A model generated the notes under the pieces. The model was not told where the DNA came from. It was given only the letters and a program-made list of their open reading frames with translations, and searched no databases. Below, piece after piece: positions 1 to 4,602 of a stretch of 5,640 nucleotides of DNA (positions are counted from its first letter, which is position 1; every line of letters begins with the position of its first letter). Source of the DNA: JBOGTC01 sp050692055 (GTDB taxonomy: Bacteria > Chloroflexota > Limnocylindria > QHBO01). The DNA lies in contig JBOGTC010000009.1 in assembly GCA_050692055.1 (NCBI GenBank), forward strand, positions 1 to 5,640, read 5' to 3'. The position numbers and the translations under genes are program-made.

Positions 1-85
1 AGTGCTTGTCGACCTCGGCAGGCTGGACCTCGATCTCGAGGACCACCTTCGAACCCGTCTCGGGTCGTGTCGATACGGTGACCAA
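1..85 (-). CDS. tig: Trigger factor, N-terminal fragment (runs off left edge)
   Basis: Only the first 28 codons are in the window. The minus-strand reading from a TTG at 85-83 begins MVTVSTRPETGSK and continues VVLEIEVQPAEVDKH. This fits the start of trigger factor, whose N-terminal ribosome-binding domain opens with a V-T-V-type strand, then a short turn, then a V-x-x-E-V-type strand followed by an 'A-E-V-D-K' helix start. Trigger factor is the ribosome-bound peptidyl-prolyl isomerase/chaperone that meets nascent chains at the tunnel exit. The TTG start is chosen because AGGAG lies 5 nt upstream (91-95) and because this start gives the family's normal N-terminus. The gene begins only 18 nt after the 3' CCA of tRNA-Leu on the same strand, so joint transcription with the tRNA is likely. 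The identification rests on a short stretch, and the rest of the gene lies beyond base 1. Confidence 0.78.
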   Translation of the reverse strand, partial: MVTVSTRPETGSKVVLEIEVQPAEVDKH

Positions 86-90
86 GTCAG

Positions 91-95
91 CTCCT
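91..95 (-). promoter_or_regulatory. Ribosome binding site of tig
   Basis: AGGAG on the minus strand, 5 nt before the TTG at 85-83. It decides the non-ATG start: no ATG or GTG in this frame is near it. The site lies inside the 18-nt gap between the tRNA 3' end and tig, so ribosome loading would depend on processing or readthrough of the tRNA. Confidence 0.6.
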
Positions 96-103
96 GGCGT
101 ACG

Positions 104-187
104 TGGTGGGCGAGGCGAGATTCGAACTCGCACGTCTTTCGACACCGGCTCCTAAAGCCGGCGCGTCTGCCGTTCCGCCACTCGCCC
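104..187 (-). tRNA. tRNA-Leu(UAG), CCA encoded
   Basis: The minus strand folds as a complete class II tRNA. The acceptor stem is GGGCGAG (187-181) paired with CTCGCCC (114-108), with discriminator A at 107 and an encoded CCA at 106-104. The D-arm has GCG/CGC around a loop with GG. The anticodon stem CCGGC/GCCGG encloses the loop TTTAGGA, giving anticodon UAG (154-152), which reads CUA/CUN leucine codons. A long variable arm (GTC-GAAA-GAC) is typical of Leu/Ser/Tyr tRNAs. The T-arm is GCGAG-TTCGAAT-CTCGC. The D-arm and anticodon region closely follow the bacterial tRNA-Leu consensus. The gene lies directly upstream of tig on the same strand. Confidence 0.97.
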
Positions 188-213
188 ACGGGACTGCGCG
201 GCGGTTCGGCGTG

Positions 214-219
214 AGTCTA
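214..219 (-). promoter_or_regulatory. Possible -10 element for tRNA-Leu/tig
   Basis: Minus-strand TAGACT, preceded by TGG, resembles an extended -10 (TGn followed by 4 of 6 consensus bases). It lies 26 nt before the first base of tRNA-Leu, which would leave a short 5' leader for RNase P to remove. I see no convincing -35 box at 16-18 bp, so this is only a candidate. Confidence 0.3.
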
Positions 220-336
220 CCAATGGACCGATGCGGCCGCCCCGATCATCGCGAGCTTCGGCGTCTCGGGCGCGTGCTTCGCGTACGAATCGCCCGTGGA
301 AACATCGCGATCGGTGCCCGATCGTCGCACGGCGGC

Positions 337-390
337 TGCGAGTGGCGATCGTTGCACCACATGTGCGAGTGGCGATCGTTGCACCACATG
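337..390. repeat. Perfect 2 x 27 bp tandem repeat
   Basis: The 27-bp unit begins TGCGAGTGGCGATCG and ends TTGCACCACATG. It occurs at 337-363 and again, identical, at 364-390. The 27 bp before it (310-336) keep the core, CGATCGTCGCAC against CGATCGTTGCAC, but diverge elsewhere (about 14 of 27 positions agree), so it may be a decayed third copy. The unit contains CGATCG, and the joint between copies makes the 8-bp palindrome CACATGTG (358-365). Because 27 is a multiple of three, every reading frame gives a repeated peptide. I take this as a by-product of the repeat, not as evidence of coding. Confidence 0.9.
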
Positions 391-584
391 GAGGTATCGG
401 TGAAGAAGAGGCCGATTCAGCCGTCTGCTTCGCCGTCGCTTTCACCCGGTGCAACGCACGGGGAAATTGAGCGACCACGGCGGCTCTTATTCCCCGTTAT
501 CTCCATCCCATGCAACGTCCACAACGGCGGCAACGCAACCGCGATGCACGCCGGAGCCGCCCACAGCGATTGCAGCTCGCCTAT

Positions 585-1286
585 CTATCCCGACCGGCTG
601 CGGGCGCTCATTCCCGAGTAGTCTTCGCGATCGGCGTCCTCGGGGCGATCGACGGCGGCCGCGCGACGGCGCTCTTCAGGCGATTTCGCCACGTCCTGCT
701 TCGCCCGGTCGGCCTCCGGCTCGGCGGCACCGCCGGCCGTGCCCATGGCATCCAGCGCGGGGTGACCGCTGGGCGGCTCACCGGACAGGAAGCGCTCCAC
801 CGCCTTGCGCGCCAGCGCGGCGGTCAGGATCGCGGCTCCGGCCTCGAACGCGCGCCATCCGGCGCGACCCGGGCCCGGTGGGCCCTCCGCAAGCTCCTTT
901 GCCAGCTTCTTGCTCACCTTGCCATGTTTGCGCGGGTCGTGACGCCAGCGCAGCAGCTCGGCGCTCAGCGACTGGCGCGCCTCCGCAGCGCGCGGGCCGA
1001 CGCTCCCCGCCATCTGGTCCACCCAGTGCTGCAGGGTCCTGGGCAGCGCGTCGTATGCCTTCTCCGGCTCGGTGCGCATCAAGCGCCGCCGGACCTGGTG
1101 CGCGACCCGTATCGGCCCACCCGCGATGAGGAAGAGCGCGCCGGCGCCGAGCCCCACGAAGAGCGCGGGGTTCCGCTTGAAGCGTGTCTTGAGGTCGAGG
1201 GCGTTGCGCAGCTGGGCTGCGGTCCGCTCGAGCTCCGTGCGCTTCGCGTCGACCTCTACTCGCGTCTCAGCAAGCGTTTCGCCCAT
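585..1286 (-). CDS. DUF3618-like membrane-anchored protein (YqjD/YqjK-cassette type)
   Basis: A 233-aa protein starting MGETLAETRVEVDAKRTELE. The start has a strong AAGGAGG at a 7-nt spacing, although the frame stays open far upstream across the neighbouring gene. Residues 1-35 form a charged helix of the 'R-x-x-x-x-x-T-x-x-x-L' kind seen in DUF3618 proteins. Residues 39-59 (NPALFVGLGAGALFLIAGG) are a likely membrane span. Residues 60-135 are basic and helical, 146-168 form a second weakly hydrophobic helix, and the last 60 residues are rich in Ala, Glu, Arg and Pro and look disordered. Its start overlaps the end of the holin-X/YqjE-like gene by 31 bp, which indicates translational coupling. 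The pairing recalls the yqjD-yqjE-yqjK type of small membrane-protein cassette, whose molecular role is poorly defined. The family call is moderate; a membrane-anchored, coupled gene is firm. Confidence 0.65.
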   Translation of the reverse strand: MGETLAETRVEVDAKRTELERTAAQLRNALDLKTRFKRNPALFVGLGAGALFLIAGGPIRVAHQVRRRLMRTEPEKAYDALPRTLQHWVDQMAGSVGPRAAEARQSLSAELLRWRHDPRKHGKVSKKLAKELAEGPPGPGRAGWRAFEAGAAILTAALARKAVERFLSGEPPSGHPALDAMGTAGGAAEPEADRAKQDVAKSPEERRRAAAVDRPEDADREDYSGMSARSRSG

Positions 1287-1657
1287 TCGACGTCCTCCTT
1301 GACCGATGCAATCGTTTCCTCCGGCGTGAAGCTCGCGGATCGCAGCTTGCCGATGCCTCGCAGCGCCAGGGCGATGACGAGCAGGAGCAGGAGCGCGAGG
1401 ATGATGAGAGACACCCACCACAGGCCGAGCACGAACAGGGCGGCGATGATGCTGCTGATGAGCGCGATCAGGAAGACGAGGCCGATACCGGCGGCGATGG
1501 CAAGCAGGACGACGCCTGAGCGGACCTGGCCGAGGTTCTCGCCCATCTCCTGCTTGCCGCGCTGCAGCTCGAGCTTCGCAAGCGCCACCCCGCCGCCGAG
1601 CAGGCGCTTCACCAGCGTGAAGGCGCTCTCGCGGCGCGGCCGATCGCCGATCGTCAT
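1256..1657 (-). CDS. Holin-X / YqjE-like two-TM membrane protein (PF07332 type)
   Basis: A 133-aa protein in the usual size range for the actinobacterial holin-X / YqjE family. Residues 10-40 form an amphipathic helix (SAFTLVKRLLGGGVALAKLE). Residues 48-72 and 74-98 are two very hydrophobic spans separated by a tight turn. The C-terminus carries the family's 'P-E-x-T-I-x-S-V-K-E-D-V-x-W' tail at 112-125. Although the Pfam family is named after phage holins, most such chromosomal copies sit beside DUF3618-like or ElaB/YqjD-like genes and are thought to be envelope or stress proteins; no phage genes are seen here. A GGAGGA lies 3 nt upstream of the ATG. It is the first gene of a two-gene operon read from the extended -10 promoter at 1723-1751, with a 5' leader of about 58 nt. 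Confidence 0.8.
   Translation of the reverse strand: MTIGDRPRRESAFTLVKRLLGGGVALAKLELQRGKQEMGENLGQVRSGVVLLAIAAGIGLVFLIALISSIIAALFVLGLWWVSLIILALLLLLVIALALRGIGKLRSASFTPEETIASVKEDVEWAKRLLRRE
1294..1300 (-). promoter_or_regulatory. Ribosome binding site of the DUF3618-like gene
   Basis: Minus-strand AAGGAGG, 7 nt before the ATG at 1286-1284. It lies inside the 3' coding end of the upstream gene. It fixes the start against the much longer open frame that begins near 1712, which has no such signal and whose first 142 codons are a shadow of the neighbouring gene. Confidence 0.85.
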
Positions 1658-1722
1658 GCATCCTCCGAGAGTGAATCGTGGCTTCCGCCCTCACGTCGCG
1701 TGGACGCAGCACGGCTCAGGTG

Positions 1723-1751
1723 ATTCTAGCAACGAGCACATGGGGTGCCAC
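1723..1751 (-). promoter_or_regulatory. Promoter of the holin-X/DUF3618 operon
   Basis: On the minus strand there is a -35-like GTGGCA (1751-1746, 4 of 6 consensus), exactly 17 bp of spacer, then the -10 TAGAAT (1728-1723, 5 of 6) preceded by TGC, which gives an extended -10. The predicted start of transcription is near 1716. It lies in the 131-bp region shared with the divergent DUF3105 gene, so the two transcription units could influence each other. Confidence 0.6.
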
Positions 1752-1773
1752 GGCGCCGCGCCGGATCTGCCGC

Positions 1774-1779
1774 TATCCT
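1774..1779 (+). promoter_or_regulatory. -10 element of a leaderless promoter for the DUF3105 gene
   Basis: TATCCT (4 of 6 consensus) ends 9 nt before the ATG at 1789. That is the spacing expected when transcription starts at or next to the start codon. No Shine-Dalgarno sequence precedes the ATG (the intervening bases are TCCCCGCCA) and there is no good -35. This pattern is common for leaderless mRNAs in high-GC Gram-positive-type bacteria. Confidence 0.45.
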
Positions 1780-1788
1780 TCCCCGCCA

Positions 1789-2463
1789 ATGGCCAAGCGA
1801 CGAACCTCTGGGATCCAGCGCCGCCAGCGCGCCAGTGCCGACGCCCTCAACCGCCGGCTCGACGCTCCGGGCGGTTCCGTGCTGAGCGGGCTGCCCGATT
1901 GGAGGCTGCTCGCCATCGGCGGGCTGCTGGTGGTCGGCGTGATCCTCGTCGTCGCCGTCCTCGTCTTCGGCTCCGGCCCGAATCCGAACGCTGGCGTGGC
2001 GCAGCCGAACGCCGGCCAGGAGCATGTCACGGACGGCACGAACGTCCGGGCGACCCAAACGGCGGCTGCGTACTCCTCGACCCCGGCCACGTCCGGCCCG
2101 CACTGGAACAGCCCCGCGAACTGGGGCGTGTACGAGGCGCCGCAGCCGGAGTCCCAGCTCGTCCACAACCTCGAGCACGGCGGCATCGTGATCTGGTATC
2201 AGCCGGACGCGGTCGACGCGGACGGCGTGGCAGAGCTCGAGAACCTCGTCCGCAGCCAGGTCAGCCAGGGCGTGGGCGGACGGTTCAAGTTCATCGTCAG
2301 TCCGTGGGAGGGCCCGGAGCTGGAGCAGCCGATCGCCGTGACCGCCTGGACGTTCTTGCTCTTCCTCGATGACGTCGACCTCGACGCGATCCGCGGCTTC
2401 GCGGACGCGCACTACGGGCTGGCGCCCGAGCCGAACGGCGGCCCCCCAGCGCCCGCCGGATGA
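1789..2463 (+). CDS. DUF3105 membrane-anchored protein
   Basis: A 224-aa protein starting MAKRRTSGIQRRQR. A basic cytoplasmic N-terminus (1-35) is followed by one membrane span at about 40-60 (LLAIGGLLVVGVILVVAVLVF). A Pro/Asn/Gly-rich linker then leads to an external C-terminal domain carrying the DUF3105 signature: GQEHV near 77, TSGPHW at 101-106, WGVY at 112-115, and VHNLEHGG at 125-132 followed by IVIWYQP. Histidines 105, 126 and 130 are the most striking conserved positions and could bind a metal, but that is inference; DUF3105 has no agreed function. The frame stays open up to 1678, but residues upstream of this Met look non-coding and the -10/ATG spacing supports 1789. It stands alone on the plus strand, divergent from the holin-X operon. 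The stop codon at 2461-2463 is 13 bp before the promoter of the tRNA-Lys remnant. Confidence 0.88.
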   Translation: MAKRRTSGIQRRQRASADALNRRLDAPGGSVLSGLPDWRLLAIGGLLVVGVILVVAVLVFGSGPNPNAGVAQPNAGQEHVTDGTNVRATQTAAAYSSTPATSGPHWNSPANWGVYEAPQPESQLVHNLEHGGIVIWYQPDAVDADGVAELENLVRSQVSQGVGGRFKFIVSPWEGPELEQPIAVTAWTFLLFLDDVDLDAIRGFADAHYGLAPEPNGGPPAPAG

Positions 2464-2476
2464 CGGCCAGGGGCGG

Positions 2477-2506
2477 TTGACGCTCACTGCCCGCCTGCGG
2501 CATCAT
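2477..2506 (+). promoter_or_regulatory. Promoter of the tRNA-Lys remnant
   Basis: TTGACG (2477-2482, 5 of 6) and CATCAT (2501-2506, 4 of 6) are separated by 18 bp. The expected start of transcription, about 7 nt downstream, falls on or next to the first base of the tRNA at 2513. The promoter therefore appears intact although the tRNA it served is broken. Confidence 0.5.
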
Positions 2507-2512
2507 CTCCAC

Positions 2513-2552
2513 GGGCGCCTAGCTCAACGGCAGAGCAAGTGACTCTTAAGTC
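2513..2552 (+). pseudogene. 5' half of a tRNA-Lys(CUU), broken after the anticodon loop
   Basis: Bases 2513-2519 (GGGCGCC) are a 5' acceptor strand, followed by TA. A complete D-arm follows (GCTC, loop AACGGCA, GAGC), then the anticodon loop CTCTTAA with anticodon CUU at 2545-2547, as in bacterial tRNA-Lys(CUU). From about 2550 the match stops. The bases after the loop (GTCTC) do not pair with the 5' anticodon strand (AGTGA). No T-arm with a GTTCRA motif follows, and no GGCGCCC 3' acceptor strand occurs anywhere later in the window. It is therefore not a working tRNA as read here. The break lies at the anticodon loop, a frequent crossover site for tyrosine recombinases, so I take it as the scar of an integration or a rearrangement. 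An intron would need a 3' exon, which is not in view. Confidence 0.75.
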
Positions 2553-2585
2553 TCCGGATGGAAACGCTGTGCTCCGAGCGTGCGA

Positions 2586-2613
2586 TTGCGAGCGAAACGT
2601 GCTCAGTTATATG
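2586..2613 (+). promoter_or_regulatory. Weak candidate promoter for the 229-aa gene
   Basis: TTGCGA (2586-2591, 4 of 6) and TATATG (2608-2613, 4 of 6) are 16 bp apart, with the ATG 41 nt further on. The TTATATG stretch is the most AT-rich spot in this region. The match is modest, so this is only a candidate. Confidence 0.3.
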
Positions 2614-2654
2614 CTGCATCAAGGCGGCACAGGTCCCTGGCCTTGAATCGGTTC

Positions 2655-3344
2655 ATGACGGCTCCATCGCCCAACATCGACCACGCCCTCGCGGCATTCT
2701 TGGATGACCGGCTGTCTGCCGGTGAGCCGGATCGGTTCTGGACCGATGTCGTTGAGCTTCTCAAGGACAGCCTCAATGGCTACGCCTACGAGGACTTGGA
2801 TCGCTTCGAGCGTCGTCGCTGGGAGCAAGCCTTCGAGGCGGGCGACGAGGAGGCTTTCACCAAATTGTTCGGCCCGGACAAGATCCCGAGCCATCTCGGC
2901 GCATTTCTGGGCTGGTTCATGATCCGCAAGGTGATCGGGCCACCCGAGCTGACCGCCGCCGCCGGACCCGTCAGTCGCGAACTGCTCAACTGGCTCGGGG
3001 AGCGTGGCTGGATCGCGCCCGCCGAAGCCGCCGACGCAACCGAGCGGGCCGATCAGGCGACGCGCGACTTGCCGCGCGCCGAGCGACTGGGCCAGCTCCT
3101 GTACCGACAAGCACAGCGCGCTCGGATCGATCAGACGGCGCTGGCCGACGACGACTACGTCGAGGATCACCTGACGATCGCGCGGGTCGAGCCGAAGGCG
3201 CTGTGGTTCGACGGCGGAATCGGCCCACTGCCGATCTCCGCTGCGGCGGCCAAGCTCGCGCAGCCGGGGTGGTCCATCAACCTCGTCATCGGCCGCGTGG
3301 ACGGTGTCTGGCACGCGCTCGAGGTCGGCAACGTCTACCCGTAG
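2655..3344 (+). CDS. Uncharacterised 229-aa protein
   Basis: I do not recognise a named family. The protein is soluble, with no signal peptide or membrane span. Residues 5-75 are acidic and helical, including LDRFERRRWEQAFEAGDEEAF. A more conserved-looking core follows at about 74-120 (PDKIPSHLGAFLGWFMIRKV, then a helix ending in LLNWLGERGWI). Residues 121-165 form a charged helical linker. The C-terminal 60 residues look beta-rich (LTIARVEPKALWFDGGIGPL and INLVIGRVDGVWHALEVGN), which suggests a small barrel-like domain. The start at 2655 is chosen because residues upstream of it (from 2580) run back towards the tRNA scar and look non-coding; no clear Shine-Dalgarno is present, and a TTG at 2643 is an alternative. 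It converges on the HepT gene with only 8 bp between stop codons. It is the first gene after the tRNA junction, so it may belong to the inserted DNA. Confidence 0.75.
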   Translation: MTAPSPNIDHALAAFLDDRLSAGEPDRFWTDVVELLKDSLNGYAYEDLDRFERRRWEQAFEAGDEEAFTKLFGPDKIPSHLGAFLGWFMIRKVIGPPELTAAAGPVSRELLNWLGERGWIAPAEAADATERADQATRDLPRAERLGQLLYRQAQRARIDQTALADDDYVEDHLTIARVEPKALWFDGGIGPLPISAAAAKLAQPGWSINLVIGRVDGVWHALEVGNVYP

Positions 3345-3352
3345 CCCGGCGA

Positions 3353-3694
3353 TCAGGGAGTGTCGGCCGACAGCCGTGCCTCGATCTCGGCGATCAGATG
3401 CGGAAGGTCGCTGCTGATCACATCGTCCAGGATATCGAGATCAAGCTTGTCGTAGTCGTGGGCCATCACCTCGCGCATGCCCTTGGCCTGCTTCCACGGA
3501 ATCCCCGGCATCGCCGCCTGCTGCTCGGGCGTGACGCGTTTCAGACACTCGGCCACCTCCTCGACCCGCTTGGCGGCCGCGTCGATCGTCTTGAGGTCTT
3601 CCCGCCACATCGGGCCGCCGGTGCGCACATGATCGATGGCCACACGAGCGCTGGCAGCGGCTCGTCGGAGCCACTCACGATCCCGATCGTTCAA
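3353..3694 (-). CDS. hepT: HepT-like HEPN RNase toxin (DUF86)
   Basis: A 113-aa all-helical protein of normal length for HepT/DUF86. The HEPN active-site motif RX4HXY is seen as R74-EVMA-H79-D-Y81. The surrounding segment has the family's form: P-G-I-P-W-K-Q-A-K-G-M before it and D-L-P-H-L after it. In known type VII systems HepT cuts RNA through R and H of this motif, and its partner MntA transfers AMP to the motif tyrosine (here Y81) to silence it. All three residues are intact, so the toxin should be active. The start is TTG at 3694-3692; an in-frame stop lies two codons upstream and a G-rich AGGAAGGGG precedes it. It overlaps the 3' end of the antitoxin gene by 20 bp, a sign of translational coupling. 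The antitoxin-first order suits a gene pair in which the inhibitor must be present before the toxin. Confidence 0.88.
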   Translation of the reverse strand: MNDRDREWLRRAAASARVAIDHVRTGGPMWREDLKTIDAAAKRVEEVAECLKRVTPEQQAAMPGIPWKQAKGMREVMAHDYDKLDLDILDDVISSDLPHLIAEIEARLSADTP

Positions 3695-4565
3695 AGAGGG
3701 TCACCCCTTCCTGCCGTGCTCGACGCAGCGCGGGCTCATTCATAACGCGAGCGTTGACGAGATCGACATCGCGGTCCAGCAGCTCCTCGAGCCGTTCCCT
3801 CATGTCGATCAGATTGGAGATCCTCGGGCGTGTTCCCGGCATCGGCTCGATCATCACATCGACATCCGAGTCCGGGCGGAAGTCCTGGCGCACGGACGAG
3901 CCGAACGCGACCACCCGCGCCAGTCCGTGGTCGACCGCGAGGTTCGCCAGCGCACGCCGCGATAGGCGGGGCAGCGACGGATGGAGACGCCCCAATCGGA
4001 TCGCGTCGAACGAGCCGTGCTGGTGGGGATCGCGGAAGCTTCGCATCGCCGAGCCTTTCACTTCCGTCATGCGCAGCCCGCGCTCCCGAAGCGCCGGACT
4101 CTCGAGCAGCGCACTGCGCACATCCTCCCGTTCGAGCAGCTCGAAGGCGATGGCGTCGGGACGCGAGCGGTTGATGCGGGTCAGGGTCAAGGTCAGTCGC
4201 GCGACGTCGGCCGCTTCGGCGAACGGCGAAAGCACGACCAGGTAGCCATCCGCGTCGCGACCGGCGAACTGGACCGCACGATTGGCCTGCAGCACGACGT
4301 CCATCGCCCGCTCGACTGGCGCGGCCCGCAGCGAGAACTCGACGAGCGCATCGATCGCGGGATGAGCGGGATTACTTGCATAGCGTGGCGGCCGTTCCCG
4401 GCTCGTCACCACCAGTCCATCCTCGAGCAATGAGCCGATGGCGCGCTGTGCGCTGCTCAGCGGCGCGTCCAGGGCGTCAGCCACCCCTTGGAGGCGTATG
4501 CCCTCTGGGTGCTGCGTGAGAACCATGACCGCTTCACCGATGCGCTCGCCGTAGCTCGTGACCAT
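3675..4565 (-). CDS. Winged-helix / MNT nucleotidyltransferase fusion, antitoxin of the HepT pair
   Basis: A 296-aa protein, about twice the length of a plain MntA. Residues 7-62 form a winged helix-turn-helix of the IclR/MarR type (IGEAVMVLTQHPEGIRL, then VADALDAPLSSAQRAIGSLL and a wing containing RERPPRYASNP). Residues 75-205 make a central domain I cannot place. Residues 208-296 are a minimal nucleotidyltransferase: FGSSVRQDFRPDSDVDVMIE carries the exact GSX10DXD motif (G222, S223, D234, D236). A likely third acidic residue is D268 in DVDLV. By analogy with MntA, the C-terminal domain should move AMP from ATP onto the HepT motif tyrosine. The N-terminal domain probably binds the 17-bp palindrome just upstream of its own start. 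The ATG at 4565 has at most a weak GGGG before it and the predicted transcript begins 2 nt upstream. Motifs are certain; the target and repressor role are inferred. Confidence 0.87.
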   Translation of the reverse strand: MVTSYGERIGEAVMVLTQHPEGIRLQGVADALDAPLSSAQRAIGSLLEDGLVVTSRERPPRYASNPAHPAIDALVEFSLRAAPVERAMDVVLQANRAVQFAGRDADGYLVVLSPFAEAADVARLTLTLTRINRSRPDAIAFELLEREDVRSALLESPALRERGLRMTEVKGSAMRSFRDPHQHGSFDAIRLGRLHPSLPRLSRRALANLAVDHGLARVVAFGSSVRQDFRPDSDVDVMIEPMPGTRPRISNLIDMRERLEELLDRDVDLVNARVMNEPALRRARQEGVTLFERSGS

Positions 4566-4573
4566 GGGTCCCC

Positions 4574-4602
4574 ATATTGCTACGCAAGTTGCGTAGTGTC
4601 AA
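4574..4602 (-). promoter_or_regulatory. Promoter of the toxin-antitoxin operon
   Basis: On the minus strand there is a perfect -35 TTGACA (4602-4597), exactly 17 bp of spacer, then CAATAT (4579-4574, 3 of 6 consensus but with the key A at position 2 and T at position 6). The expected transcription start is near 4567, which gives a 5' leader of about 2 nt before the ATG at 4565. The mRNA would be practically leaderless. Confidence 0.7.
4580..4596. promoter_or_regulatory. Operator: perfect 17-bp palindrome filling the promoter spacer
   Basis: CTACGCAAGTTGCGTAG is a perfect 8-1-8 inverted repeat. It starts immediately after the -35 box and ends immediately before the -10, so a dimeric regulator bound here would cover the promoter. 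The natural candidate is the winged-helix domain of the gene that begins 15 bp downstream. The palindrome is a direct observation; the identity of the binding protein is inference. Confidence 0.8.

Larger units (their letters stand above)
188..584. other. Gene-free stretch upstream of tRNA-Leu
   Basis: About 400 bp between the tRNA-Leu 5' end and the stop codon of the DUF3618-like gene, both on the minus strand. The open frames here are not convincing. They run into or across the antisense of the tRNA, and their peptides are low-complexity and repeat-derived. What can be seen is a 2 x 27 bp tandem repeat (337-390) with a degenerate third unit before it, several CGATCG-type palindromes, a GGTGCAACG at 448-456 that is the inverse of a segment of the repeat, and a weak -10-like element near the tRNA. 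No clear factor-independent terminator is visible for the gene ending at 585. Confidence 0.5.

Noticed and set aside
310..390. Repeats considered as a CRISPR array
   Set aside because: The copies are directly adjacent with no spacers, and only two are intact.
152..478. Minus-strand open frame of 108 codons with a repeated CGATIATR peptide
   Set aside because: It overlaps tRNA-Leu, and the repeated peptide follows simply from the 27-bp DNA repeat. No ribosome binding site or recognisable domain.
103..621. Plus-strand open frame of 172 codons starting MVGEARFELARLS
   Set aside because: Its N-terminal part is the antisense translation of tRNA-Leu, a well-known source of spurious ORFs, and the middle is a translation of the 27-bp tandem repeat.
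1256..1657. Phage lysis holin
   Set aside because: The Pfam name suggests this, but no endolysin or other phage gene is nearby and the DUF3618-like partner points to the chromosomal YqjE-like group.
1287..1712. N-terminal extension of the DUF3618-like protein to 375 aa
   Set aside because: These 142 codons lie in another frame over the holin-X gene and its upstream region. The AAGGAGG-supported ATG at 1286 gives the family-like N-terminus.
510..2372. Plus-strand open frame of 620 codons
   Set aside because: It is a GC-rich shadow running antisense to the holin-X/DUF3618 pair and then out of frame over the DUF3105 gene; its composition is Arg/Ala/Pro-rich without domains.
2513..2600. Complete tRNA-Lys
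   Set aside because: The 3' anticodon strand, T-arm and 3' acceptor strand are missing; only the first roughly 40 nt fit a tRNA.
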